Shown one piece after another: positions 13,221-23,719 of a DNA stretch of 64,000 bases; position 1 is the first letter of the stretch; every line of letters starts with the position of its first letter. This DNA comes from Lepraria neglecta. Its lineage: Eukaryota; Ascomycota; Lecanoromycetes; Lecanorales; Stereocaulaceae. A model generated the notes under the pieces. It worked only from the letters and a program-made list of their open reading frames with translations. It was not told the origin of the DNA and did no database searches. The stretch spans positions 620,001 to 684,000 of the forward strand of contig CM065648.1 in the NCBI GenBank assembly GCA_033220425.1. Direction: 5' to 3'. The position numbers were made by a program, and so were the translations under genes.

Positions 13221-14200
13221 TAAATATATAGAAACGTTCCAAAGACTTAATTCCTGGTGGAATACCGTCCCTCCGAGTAGACAGGAGAAAATCCAACAGG
13301 TTATACAAGTAGAAATTATAGTATATACCCTTATAGACGAGACTGCTGATCCTGAGGAAAATGAATTTATAGACCTATTTATAGATAGTTTGAGCGATAT
13401 TAATAACTCTATCCTATATTCTCGTCCTTCTATATAAAGTTAGTAATTAGGTAATAGAGATAACCTAATCGATAGATCTAAGGGCGATATAGATCGGAAT
13501 AGTCGAATGGTTTATTATTCGATTTATCTTTACTAAGATATATTATTTACTCTTTACTAGGGTATCTCGTCGAACTCGGATATAGTATTTAATATAGGAG
13601 ACGAGGATAGCGGAGGATGGTATAATAATATAAAGGTAATTGTCATCCCGATTATCAAAGAAGTAAGTACCTGCTGAATATAAGGTACTAGGGCGATAAT
13701 ATAATAATCCTATCTCTATCGGATCCGATCGATAAGGGAGAAACTTCCGGCGGTATTATACTATCGTAAGCCTAACACGAGGTATAGTAGATATGGATAT
13801 ATATAATAAAACTAGTACTTACGAAAGGTTTACAATAGGGCGACGTACCCGATAAGGAGATTACTAAGGACGATGATATACAAGAGTTAGATATACTAGC
13901 GGACGAATATATAATAAAGGTAAAGGGTACCGACGAGCTACAACGTATAAGGTTAGGGATTATATATACCACGTAGTACAAGAAACTTGGGGTGAAGAAG
14001 GGCCATAGGGTATGGTACCGTGCGACGCTAAAGACGCCTCCAGTGGTTATACTCGATGAGACCATATATAAAAGGCTACAGTAAGTCGCTCGTCGAGATC
14101 AGCAAGTAGATGTCACTATAGGCGATAATAATGACTTCAAATCACCGTTACCTCGAATATAAGTAGTACTAAGTATTTATCAATCTCTAGTGTAATCATG
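13221..14200. other. RIP-degraded sequence, no recognised feature
   Basis: A plus-strand frame near 13830-14070 reads fairly openly, with EITKDDDIQELDILADEYI. It has stops and no family I recognise. It may be the downstream part of the same element as the DUF6532-like relic. Confidence 0.4.
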
Positions 14201-14232
14201 ATCACTATATATAATAAACGTGAGCAGAGTAA

Positions 14233-14480
14233 TTTTGCTTGGGCCAAGACTCCGGCCAAGCTGGGCCCAGGTTCTACACTGGAAAGTTTATTCTCTCTGA
14301 CAAGGATCTCTAACGAAACCGCATTTCCAGCTCGATCAGCTCGAGCAGCTCGAGCAGCTCGACTAGCTCGGGAAGCCCCTAGCTGGTTGCATGGGGGCTC
14401 GACCAGCCCCTAGCTCCCGTGAGCTGGCACTTGGGCAGATCGGCCCCTCGCGCCCGGGGCTAGCCCCTTGGGCCCTGAGC
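14233..14480. repeat. GC-rich island plus AGCTCG low-complexity run
   Basis: It begins with CTTGGGCCAAG and CCAAGCTGGGCCCAG (the island family). From about 14330 AGCTCGAGC is reiterated several times. A CCCCTAGCT/GGGGCT stretch with local inverted repeats follows, up to GGGCCCTGAGCTGG. Confidence 0.65.
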
Positions 14481-14499
14481 TGGTGCTCCCGACTTGCTG

Positions 14500-15100
14500 A
14501 TGCTCCTTTTTCCTATTAGGTTTTAGAAGGTTTTTAATAAGCTCTACCTACTGACTATTAAGCCTCTCTACTACGTATACGCCGTGAAGGCGCGCCGCTG
14601 TAGCTTTATACTAGAGGGCTAGTACTTAAGGGGGGAGATAATTATAATACTAACTATTATATTAGAAGGGTCTGTCTTATTAGTCAAGTTATTCCGATAT
14701 CTCCTAGTACGCGGAGCGCCGGAGTAGGTCGGGATAATGTTCGACCGACTTGGCAGACGTCAGGAGCTAGGCTCTTAGTAGTACGTTAGCTACCTGATAG
14801 CGGCTATACGTTACCCGCAGAGAGAAGCTTAAGGAGCGGTCTACCCACTTCTTTCCTGAGGATCCTTAGTAATTAGTTCTAATATAGAATCACCTATACT
14901 GTGCCAGTAATATGACCACTTCACGTCTTTAAATACCTTTGTATATAGTAGCGTAGCAACAGCGAGAAGCTGAGCTGTAGTCCAACATCGTAGCGCTAGC
15001 GGGACGCAGTTCCTAGAGCGCAGCAACGGTCCGCCAGCGAGGAGTCTATCTCACGGAACGATAACGGCCCGCTGACGGGGAGCATACCTCACACTCTTCC
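14500..15100 (+). mobile_element. Retroelement 3' edge and LTR start (degenerate)
   Basis: A purine run AAGGGGGGAGATAA at about 14627-14640 looks like a polypurine tract. It is followed by TATAATACTAAC, which could be a mutated TGTAATACTAAC LTR start. I did not find a partner LTR in the window, so the element is truncated or the left end lies outside. The right end of the LTR is not resolved. Confidence 0.35.
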
Positions 15101-15378
15101 TCTTAATACCATTAATTACTAATCTCTAGTTATTCGCTTTATACCAAGTTATATATCTAGGCGCAGCTCCCGGCTATTATACCCTCGTATTCGATCCACG
15201 TATTATAGGAGCTAAGCATTCTCTGTGTATTGGTATCCTATATAACCTTTCTCCCCTACGCCCTTCAGAGATATCTATATCTGGTCGAGCCATATTAGCT
15301 GCAGCGGGCTGGATCTTCGAGCTGAGACTCTATAACGTATCGGCTGTTCCGCGCCGTCTACCACGCCTGCCTAAACAC

Positions 15379-16413
15379 AAGATCGGCGTCTCGAGGCCAC
15401 GTTACTAGAACAACGTAATTGCGGCATCCTTGTCGGCGTGGCCAGGTAGATATATAAAGGAGTAATATCGATCGTGTCGAAGCCAAGGCTCCTTTAATTC
15501 TATCCGATTATGGCTGAGGTGCGATCCTTATTAACGCAGCCAGATAGATAAGTAGAAAGCCCCAGTGATCGTGAAGAGAGATAATCATTTTGATAGTCGC
15601 TTCGCCGTAGGGTCCTCGCCACAAGCTAGATTCTCAACCAGTACCGCAGATCAGCTGAGTAGTGGTGAAGCTGTGGCCGGTAAAGGAAGGCAAAGGCAGG
15701 AGGCTCCGGAGCGACGTAGTCGAGCGAAAAGGTGCTCTAGCATGCTCTAAAAAGGAATCATCTCCGTTCGAACTGAGCTACTGCGCGGACGAGGTCCGAG
15801 GCGGCGAATGAGACGACCTGGCTGTATCGCTGGCCCAAGCCGTAGACCGAAGAATGGATTGTGGAGGGTGAAAGCACCTGGTTGAGTATGAATTCAGAAG
15901 TACGATGGATCGCGATCGCTGGGGAACTCTCTCCAAATGGGTCGTTGGCGCTGCAGCTGCGTCCGGGGAAGCGATCGTCAACATACTCCAGGTTGTGGGC
16001 GGATTTCCTAGAGAGACGGATAGTAGGAGCCGACAGCAGAGACAGAGTAGTTGAAGGACGACCTAGGGGCAGACGGTATTTCACAAGTGTAGGTCATGAT
16101 GGGTCCGGCCATGTTAGCTGTGCCACGTAGGAGGGTGCATCTAGGCAGCAGTCCAACGATGGCAATTGAAGCCGAACCATTTCAGGCCGCGGCGTGCTGC
16201 GCCCCTGCACTGCCCCTGCACTGCCCCTGCACTACCCCTGCACTGCCCCTGCATTGACCCCGGGGGCTCAGCTCAGGCGCGGCTCAGGGCCGCTCACCCC
16301 GGCTCACCTTAAAGCAGCCGCTGCTCACCCGCGAGGCTAGAAGCGGAATGGGGGGGAATTTCTCGTGATCATGTCTAGAGAGGTAATACTCAACTTGTGG
16401 TTCTGTATATCGA
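15379..16413 (+). repeat. Direct duplication, left copy
   Basis: The copy shares a long series of blocks with 24938-25811: TCGTCTCGAGGCCACGTTAC-type start, TATCCGAT, GTAGAAAGCCC, CGGACGAGGTCCGAGGC, GAAGTACGATGGATCGC, AGGCAGCAGT, GGCAATTGAAGCC, CCCCTGCACTG repeats, GGCTCAGGGCCGCTCACC, TTAAAGCAGCCGCTGCTC and GTGATCATGTCTAGA. It is somewhat longer and more diverged at its left end. It ends about 75 bp before the membrane-protein pseudogene. Reading frames inside it (15758-16130, several strands) overlap each other and look like chance ORFs. Confidence 0.8.
16200..16256. repeat. 11-bp tandem repeat TGCCCCTGCAC
   Basis: About five units are present, one with an A substitution (CTACCCCTGCAC). The right copy of the duplication has only about two units at 25625-25650. 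The array has therefore changed length since the duplication. Confidence 0.85.
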
Positions 16414-16489
16414 ACCACACTCTGATTCAAAACAACATACAAAGCCTGTACAGAATTGCTGGGCGTGACGAAGCGCTAGTATATCTGTC

Positions 16490-18098
16490 ATGTCTCGGCA
16501 TTCCTTCTTTGAACAAAACAGCTCTCTGCTGCGGAATGGAAATGCCACCGGTATCGTTGAATTAGAATTGAACGAGCGGCACAGAGAATCAGCCGCTTCC
16601 TCCTCAGCAAGGCTCGCGCGAGCAGAGACACTTCCACCCTTCGACAAAGCTTCTGGGACTCGTCTTGCCTGTATCGCAGGCATTGGGGCGAGCTACATAA
16701 TTGCGCTGGTATGCCTTGCGGGATCAATATACCTTCACATCCAAAATGCGGACACGGGCTCTTCGTACTTCCAAATCCGCACCTGGACCATGAGAGTTCC
16801 TCTCGCATCCGCCCCCCGGATCATCTTGAATCTTATCTTAAACATCGCTGTGACCCTCTGCACAGAGTGTTTAGGCTATGTTCACTACACATCCCTTCGT
16901 TGGGCGTTGTGGAGTGAGGGTTGGTTGCTTGCAATACAACTCGAACCTACGTCTTTTCATGCGAGCTCACAAGTCTGCCGTCAACTCTTGGTACGCGAAT
17001 GTAGCCTCTGCAGCCGCCTTGATAGCCACGTATACCGCCGCTTCGCAGGTTTTGCTGGACGACTTCGATTACGGAGAAGCCGAAGTCAATGGCGTTGCGC
17101 TGCTTGTTCTCGGTATCGGTCTGCTAGTGCAGGCATTGCTTGCTCAGGCGTGTATCATGATAAAATCGAAGCAAATCTTGACATGGAGCTCCAACGTGCT
17201 TACGGTAACACTTGCGTGTCTCCACAGTCCTGAAGAGCTAAGACATAGGGACGGACGCTGTATGATACCCGCGGCGGAGGCCTCCAATCATGTAGATGGC
17301 CCGAGGCGTCCAAGTGTTCATCAACCATCGCTGCGCGAGACAGATGCGTCGGCCCGCCACGTGATCCGCTTTGTTTGGCTGCTCGTACCGGCAGCGGCTC
17401 TCTGGGCTGTGGTGCTTGCTGCAGCATGGACCAATGGACTCAGGTTCGCCTTCCGCTCTGAAGCCTCATACATCACGAAGGACAACATATCTTCCCACGG
17501 CTATGGCCTCTTGATCGTTGGGGTCTGCCAAACGTTCATCACAATGGGACTTCACTGCGTAGAGATTCTGGTCAATCGCTCGCGCGACGAAGTGCTCTGG
17601 AGGCAGGCAGCTTCCCGGAAGCGCAAATCCAGGACACCGCCGCAGCAGAAATCCAGTGGTGCACCGAAAAGCTATAGCTCGATCGCAGCTGCTATGACGA
17701 GTTGGCAATCTCTTACCCTTTTTGTCTTCAAGCCCATCACTCACTGGTAGCGTTTCATTAGTAGTCCAAGATGGTGGCTACGTGGTGATCGATTTTAATG
17801 TCACGTACATCGGTGTGCTGTGTGCTCTCGCCTTTCTTTTGGCCACTTCGCAACACTGCTGTCCAAGAAATGTTCCAGAGACGTCGTGCCCGCCGCTTGG
17901 GGCCACCTGCAGACACTTGCTGATCTCATCGACGACTGGGGCGATGGACAGGTGGAAAAATTGTACTGGGGCGACAAGGGGCAGAATTCCGACGGAACGA
18001 GACATGCTGGCACTTCCAACGACGTGATGGCAGTGGGCGAGATCTATCTGGAATGTTTGTACAGTGGAGACTGCTTCTTTCAGCCTCTTTGGCAGTGA
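16490..18098 (+). pseudogene. Polytopic membrane protein, frameshifted
   Basis: The conceptual protein matches a large fungal family of uncharacterised integral membrane proteins. Hydrophobic segments alternate with family-like words: TSLRWALW near 16895, YNSNLRLF near 16940, VWLLVPAAALWAVVLAA near 17370, SWQSLTLFVFKP near 17700, SLVVQDGGYVVIDFN near 17760, and the C-terminal WGHLQTLADLIDDWG...LYWGDKG...RHAGTS block near 17910-18020. These words lie in different frames. Shifts occur between ALWSEG and YNSNLRLF (about 16915-16935), at ITHW/SLVVQDG (about 17745-17757) and near 17850. The gaps are too short for fungal introns, so this is a pseudogene, unless the assembly is faulty. Its upstream region is the left copy of the duplication. 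Confidence 0.75.
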
Positions 18099-18540
18099 TG
18101 CAAGGAAATAATGAACATGGGTTTGAGTTAATGATATCGCTTAGGTTGCGAGGTCCCGCATCTCTACTATGGAATGTTGGCCTCGTTCACAAAATGAGAG
18201 CAGGAGAGAACGATCATGTCGACTGGAAGTTGACGTGATGTGTGCTGTGCAGAAGGCACTAGGCTGACTTCTAGTGTCTCTTCCTCCATCGCTGCATTGG
18301 TAGCGAATCAGTGATTTGCATAGTCGTGTGATCGAAAGGAGGCTAATAAGGAATGAATGCATTAGGTATGAGAGTTATAGGTAGAATCTTTACGGGACGG
18401 AGATCCATCAGCTACACTGCGATTCGAAAGCTTGGACCAACTTCCGCTGCACGACAACTTGACTTCCAAAACCCCGTTCACTATTCAGGAACTCGGATCA
18501 TAATCCTACCTCCTTGCGTGAACTTTCCCACCTAGCACCA

Positions 18541-19143
18541 CAATAGCACCACAAACAGGCCAGAAACGCAAACGAATGCAATACCAAGGCACGAAAAGCA
18601 TGCGACCGCGCTCGAGAAAACTCAAGCGGGCAGGTCCTACAATAGTCCCTCGGAGGATGAAACAGAAGCTATTGGGAATGATTCCGGAGGATGAGTCAGA
18701 ACGCGAGGCACAAGAAGCAGACGGAGACGTGGACGATGCAGAAGAAACAGACTGCGACGACGCATTGTCCGCCCAAGACTCGGACGCCCACTCCGACCCA
18801 GCCTCCACCTCCACCACAACGCGCGCCCTTCGCAAACGCAACAATCCCTCTGTCCTTGCAGATTCCATCTAAAATCCTTAACGCGAAGCTCACTTCTTCG
18901 CAACGAGCTGATATAGTCCTCTCTCGAAGTCGCGGCGCCAGCGACACAGCGAAGAAGACTGACGAAAGTAAGCTCGAGGCCAAGGCGCGGCGGAAGCTGC
19001 GGGAGGATAAGAGGGCGGTGAATGAGAAAGGTCGAGAGAAGGATCTGCTGGGATTGGAGCGGGTAGATGTGGATATAGGTGGTGTTTTGGAGAAGGAGAA
19101 GCAGTTGAGGCAGACGGTTAACGTAAAGCTTTATTTGTATTGA
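18541..19143 (+). pseudogene. Basic/acidic low-complexity protein, frames broken
   Basis: Protein-like character moves between frames. An acidic stretch SPSEDETEAIGNDSGG sits near 18650, then EDESEREAQEADGDVDDAEE in a second frame near 18690. A lysine/arginine-rich C-terminus in a third frame near 18840-19143 contains IPLSLQIPSKILNA and ARRKLREDKRAVNEKGREKD. The order suggests one nucleolar-type protein with at least two frameshifts. The C-terminal part faintly recalls Rrt14-like rDNA regulators, but I would not name it. A spliced intact gene is possible but I found no convincing intron. Confidence 0.35.
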
Positions 19144-20072
19144 TTGTTTCATGAAAGCTCGCGAAAAGGAAAGAGAACAAGGATAAATGGAGATAAAAGC
19201 TACAAAAATAATGCGCGATAATCTTAGTAGGGACTTTGAAACTCGACAAAAGTCCCTGAACAGTGCCTTATACTAATGTAGTGGTAAACCGGCGTTTACA
19301 TTGTCGATTTATAGCTTAGCCGATCCAAGTCAAAGTCCTTACAATGTTCGGGCTACTTAAAGTAGCTTCCACACCAGCTCTTTTCGGCTACTAAAACACG
19401 TTAACCGAGATACTATATGTTATTTGTTTGCAGATTTTTGGCTCCTCAGAACTTGGCCTCCCATTGATAGGGAAGTGTGGCTGGTACAGCCCTCCGCTGT
19501 GGCAACGCAGATACCCCGGATTGACACCCCTCATCACCAGATCATGCTGTCCTTTACCCGATGCATTAATCTCTAAATCCGGGCGAGGCGACTGCTCACG
19601 TCCGCGACCTTCCTTTCCCTCATCGCATCAAGCGGGCTTTGAACTTTTGCGTTGTTATCACAACTGCTTGATCGCTGCGCGCCTGCAGAACGCTGTGTCC
19701 ATATTGCATTCCAGCCGCTTTCATGACCGCTACATCAATAGTCCTGCTTTCACAGACAGAAAATGTTGCCAGGGCTAAGATGACCCTATTCTTTAAGCAA
19801 CTGGCAGGCATGTACCCAAGGTCCAACTCGTGCACGTCAGCACGAAGTAGCAGGAGGGTTCTAGCGCCATGGAATACGCGGTGCGAAGTCTCTATGGCTA
19901 GTGTAATACGAATCTTGACCAACGGTAAGATAGCATTCATCATTACCCTAATCGGTTCTGCCTCCTTGTATTCAACGAACGAAGCTTTCTCCGACATCTC
20001 TATAATTTGTCACGTTGTTGTCAACTTCATGTCCCTTTCTGGCTTGCAAACGCTTCCCATGGTAAGCAATGA
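19144..20072. other. No supported gene
   Basis: Open frames of 116-128 codons occur on both strands over the same bases (19428-20109). Neither shows a domain, a codon bias I can see, or a signal peptide. I regard them as chance ORFs. Confidence 0.5.
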
Positions 20073-21263
20073 TCAAAGCCCTTTAACAATCTCTCTCTGC
20101 GGAATGTAAATATCATACGACCGTGCACCACCCGGCTGCATCCAATGCTCCATCCTAACCTTCTTCGCCGAGCCCCACTCACCGCACCTGACCCTCTTCC
20201 AGTACCCCCCAACTCTATCCAAGAACAAAACAATAGCCCTCAATTTTCCCTGTTGCATTGTCCAGCACTGAATCGTCATTTCAACGACTTTGTTCTTCGC
20301 CCCAAAGAAATGCGAAGGAGTTTTGTTTTCAACATCCCACACCAAATAGAGCGGAGCCGGAAACCTCAGACCCTGACCCGTCATCTGATAAGCTGCTCGA
20401 GTATAGGAAATCTTATCTAGCCTCAGCATAACATCGCCAGAATATCTAAAGCAATCCGGCCACGGGGCCAACAATCCCGAACTTTCAAACTTCTCTAATC
20501 TCCAAGCGAAGATCGATTCATCAGAGCTACTGCCAATGATCATCTCCTGTAGCCTCACAAACGCTTTCTTCCCCTCCCCATACCGCAGATCCATATTGAG
20601 ATCAAAGATCCCCAGCATGCAGTACGCCATATCCTCCTCCTCAGTCGTTGTTCTATCAGCCATCCAACTCATTTTCTGCGCGATATTCGCGCGGCGGAAA
20701 TCCCTCAGATGCTCAGGGGATATCCTCGTCGCCCTCGAAATCAATGGTGTGAGCTCGCTCCGCGATCCGAGCGGCTCCCAATTGGCATCAAGGAATAGAA
20801 TTGAGCGCGAGGCGAGCATCTCCTGCAGCGTCCAGCCTCGTTTGAACCATTCGCTGTTCTGGATCGCGCCGGCGACCTCGCCTTCGCTCGTGTTTTTGGC
20901 ATCCACATCTGCGAGGTGCGCAAAGCAAATCTGGGCGCCTTCGTACCATTTGAACATGGAATTGATTGACCTGCTTAACTCGGTGCTGTTCGTCTTGTCG
21001 ATGCAGCAGGTGTCGATCCAGATCCATTCTAGGCCTGCTTTCCTCGCTTGAGCGCAAGCATGGGCGATTTTGGAGGCCCCTGCATTCTTGTCGATGGCTT
21101 CACGTAGTAGCCCATCATGGAAGTCATCTTTCGGTGTGTCTGTGAAATTTTGGTATGAGACTTCGTGCTTACCCCATCTGTGAGAGAGTATTGCATAAGG
21201 TGGAGTTTGGTTATGACCAAATTGGTCTTGCTGCTTGAATGTGTTCACGTCGATGAGACGCAT
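20073..21263 (-). CDS. HET-domain protein
   Basis: This is an intact intronless frame of 396 codons from an ATG reading MRLIDVNTF. An open extension upstream starts only with TTG. Heterokaryon-incompatibility landmarks appear in order: PPYAILSHRWG at residues 22-32, a GLEWIWIDTCCIDKT block near residue 85, SINSMFKWYEGAQICFAHLAD near 100-120, and EWFKRGWTLQEMLA near 140. A MAYCMLGIFDLNM-type segment and an YGEG motif close the domain. HET proteins take part in non-self recognition and programmed death of fused fungal cells. The C-terminal 150 residues have no domain I recognise. It is the only clearly intact gene between the two duplication copies. The short leader before the HET box is typical for the family. 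Confidence 0.9.
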   Translation of the reverse strand: MRLIDVNTFKQQDQFGHNQTPPYAILSHRWGKHEVSYQNFTDTPKDDFHDGLLREAIDKNAGASKIAHACAQARKAGLEWIWIDTCCIDKTNSTELSRSINSMFKWYEGAQICFAHLADVDAKNTSEGEVAGAIQNSEWFKRGWTLQEMLASRSILFLDANWEPLGSRSELTPLISRATRISPEHLRDFRRANIAQKMSWMADRTTTEEEDMAYCMLGIFDLNMDLRYGEGKKAFVRLQEMIIGSSSDESIFAWRLEKFESSGLLAPWPDCFRYSGDVMLRLDKISYTRAAYQMTGQGLRFPAPLYLVWDVENKTPSHFFGAKNKVVEMTIQCWTMQQGKLRAIVLFLDRVGGYWKRVRCGEWGSAKKVRMEHWMQPGGARSYDIYIPQREIVKGL

Positions 21264-21278
21264 TTTAAGCACGATCAA

Positions 21279-22335
21279 GAATAATAGCTACTACGTGAAA
21301 GAAGGAAGCTTCAGATTATTTTTTGAATGAAGAGGCGACGTTTGTTACGGCGCTGGCCTGCCTTATGAGCGCTGACCTTCCATGGTCTTCTACCGCTAAC
21401 CCTATTAGGCCTAGCCCAGGGGCTGCCGCAGCCGCCCACCTATATAGATCCTTCGTCGCGCCCATATGGCCTTCCTTAGATTCGATATCCTAGTCTATTC
21501 CACCCCTATGACTTGACTCTAGGCGACACCGTGACAACGTTGTTATAGTAGGCAGATTCCCAAGCCGGACTAGATGCAAGCTCCGGGAGCTAAACCTGAA
21601 GGAATAACAAGCTAGCTTTATTAGGACTAGTTCCCCTGTTTAGGCTGTCTTGCCTGACAAGCCGTGCCTGCAACTGGGCCGAGTCTGTATGGTCCGTATT
21701 GTGGCGCAGACAGAATTCAGCCTCGCGTGGCTGAGTTTCCGCCTGCCCATGACGCAGTAGAAGCAAGAGCTGCTGTTAACATTCGCATGCCTTCATTCCA
21801 AGTATGGATACAACAAGCATAAACATAGCATCGGAACGTTGCGATTTGAATACCCTGCATTTTTATTTTCTACTAAACACCAGCCTAATTCTCCAAGACT
21901 AAGCCTCAAAATCGTAATACTGAACAATACTCTTCCAACCCAGATGCCTTGATCTCACGCATAACACGTTCCAGCTCTTCCATTCGTGATTTTCTGCTTT
22001 TCACCCGGGGCAAGGTTTTAGCCCTTGCGACGAGCTGTCTTCGTGTCTATTATAGTGGCGTCTATAAGATCACGCTTCCTCTGTGCCTCAATAATGTCCT
22101 CGTAGGTCATGACTTTGGCGGTGCCTGTTACAGTTGACCTAATGGTTGATTAGGTTCTGTTCTCGTTATTTCGCTCAAACAACTTGTTTTCGTCAAGGAG
22201 AATATCACGGTCGGCAAAGGCATTCTCTGCAGTATCAGGCAGCTTCTGGAATCGATGTTTACAAGGAAAATTTTCCGTCACATCTACGGCATAAAATCCC
22301 CTTATAAAAGTCCCTAGGGGACTTAATCCCCTAAG
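21279..22335. other. Repeat-like intergenic sequence
   Basis: No gene is supported. The part from 21350 to 21700 is rich in CTAG and TpA steps and reads like a partly RIP-affected repeat. A 62-codon frame at 21949-22137 has no visible features. Confidence 0.4.
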
Positions 22336-22476
22336 GTATAAAATCCTCTACGGCATAAAAACCCTCTACGGCATAAAACCCCCTACGGCATAAAAACCCT
22401 CTACAGCATAAAACCCCCTACAGCATAAAAACCCCTTACGGCATAAAACCCTTTACGGTATAAAATTCCCTACGTG
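22336..22476. repeat. 17-18 bp minisatellite
   Basis: About eight tandem units of the form CATAAAACCCCCTACGG, alternating 17 and 18 bp, run from TATAAAATCCTCTACGG to TATAAAATTCCCTACG. Degenerate units extend left to about 22285 around a CCCTAGGGG palindrome. It lies just past the 3' end of the RING-ankyrin pseudogene. Confidence 0.9.
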
Positions 22477-22510
22477 CCAACAATACCAATAGCTGATGTT
22501 TTGTTTTTCA

Positions 22511-23250
22511 TTACATAATGCCTGCAATATTACTGAGGTTTAAAAGCAAGTGTAGTAGCATCTGCCCCTTTTCATCCATGGTTGACATATCTGCTCCTCG
22601 AATAAGAAGCTCCTCCGCCCAACACAGCGCCGCTCGTTGATATCTGTCCAGCTCCAACAATGAGGCACCATGTTCCAACAGTAGCTTTACAACCTTTGGG
22701 TGGCCTTGACGAGCAGCCTGCAGAAGCGGTGTTTTGTCGAGTTGACTGGATCTCTTGGATAATGCTGGGTGCCCTGTTCCAATAAGCGGCTGACTTCACC
22801 TATATTTCCTTCGGCTGCAGCTTTGACAAGGCCAATCTCATCATCCAAAAGGTCAATCGACGTTTGGTAAGTCGGACAACGGCAAGTCTCGAACATGGAT
22901 TTCGCCAAACAGGCCTCATGTGTCCAGTAGGGATATCCTTAGCGTCACCACTTTGTCCCCAATCTCCAAGCCTTCTAGGCAAATGCAGCATGGTTCTGCG
23001 GCCGTGCTGCCGTCGACATTCCTTCGGTGTACTACGGTGTCCGACAACGTCAGGGTCCTATCACGACAAGCCCGGCGCAATGTATCAGGGTCTAGATAAG
23101 CGCCTCCACTGGGATCTGAAACCTGGAAGGTGATGCCAGACAGTGTGGAGATAATGGTTTCGATCGACTTTCCGGCCCGGTTGACGACCGAGAGTGGAAT
23201 TTGGACTGAGAACGCTTGGTATCGGAAAAGCCCACCTTTGTCCTGCTTCA
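22511..23250 (-). pseudogene. RING finger plus ankyrin-repeat protein, frameshifted
   Basis: Read from right to left. The first frame (about 23250-22960) contains AFSVQIPLSVVNRAGKS, then SGITFQVSDPSGGAY and EPCCICLEGLEIGDKVVTL, the first half of a RING. A frameshift near 22955 leads to YPYWTHEACLAKSMFETCRC, completing a C-x2-C...TH..C...C-x-C RING-like set, and then DDEIGLVKAAAEGNIGEVSR. A second shift near 22745-22770 leads to ankyrin-type DKTPLLQAARQGHPKVVKLL and LLIRGADMSTMDEKG, with a stop at 22511. RING fingers usually mark ubiquitin ligases and ankyrins mediate binding. The gaps between frames cannot hold introns. The upstream start is not resolved, and a stop lies before AFSVQIP. Confidence 0.7.
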
Positions 23251-23715
23251 GAGATCAGGGTGGAGAACCGCTACTCCTAGGTCCATACTGCTTTATCACA
23301 GGCGACTGCGTGGGCTCTGTCCTTGAACAAGTAGCTTGCTAATAGCATCAAAACCCCAGAAGCAGATCCCAAGAAGATGAGGTGCAGGGTGCCAAGAAGA
23401 GGGTGCCACAGTCACGTAATGTACCAGCCACCTGGTGTGGCTATGCAGATGGAACTCTCGCGTGGTTTTATCGTCGCGCCTGAAAGTTTCCTAACAATTT
23501 ACTGAGGCCATCGCATCTTCACCTACTTGCTGTACAGGACAGTCGCCTGTTCACCTGGACATTTGGGAGCCAGACCCAAGCACGGACTGAAGGCTCTGTC
23601 GAGCGATGCCCGTCTAAATCTATTGTCTGCGTCCCGGAAAACTGAGAGCTGATGTTGAAGCATGGATGGACGACAACGCAATGAAGGGCATGGGCAAAAG
23701 AACAAGTCATGAGTG
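23251..23715. other. No supported gene
   Basis: Short overlapping frames occur on the minus strand (23519-23710) with no recognised features. The stretch separates two oppositely oriented pseudogenes. Confidence 0.4.
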
Positions 23716-23719
23716 CACT

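Larger units (their letters stand above)
1..15380. repeat. RIP-degraded transposon block
   Basis: This stretch has no usable reading frame longer than about 100 codons, and every frame is full of TAG and TAA. TpA steps are very frequent, CpA and TpG are scarce, and CpG remains common. That is the footprint of repeat-induced point mutation rather than CpG deamination. Parts are still readable as relics and are listed separately: a SNF2 helicase, LTR-like repeats, a DUF6532-like domain and a retroelement edge. From about 1 to 5.4 kb, and from 5.75 to 7.6 kb, I see repeat-like sequence but cannot name the elements. Composition returns to normal gradually between about 14.2 and 15.5 kb. Confidence 0.85.

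Noticed and set aside
15758-16130. Three overlapping ORFs on both strands
   Set aside because: They fall wholly inside the duplicated block and are not preserved in the right copy, so they are chance frames.
16905-16975. Intron GTGAGG...CACAAG in the membrane-protein gene
   Set aside because: It would remove the conserved YNSNLRLF segment, so a frameshift is the better reading.
19620-20109. 125- and 128-codon frames on opposite strands
   Set aside because: Mutual overlap with no features on either. I could not prefer one.
22285-22476. Telomere repeat tract
   Set aside because: The unit is CATAAAACCCCCTACGG, not TTAGGG/CCCTAA, and coding genes continue on both sides.
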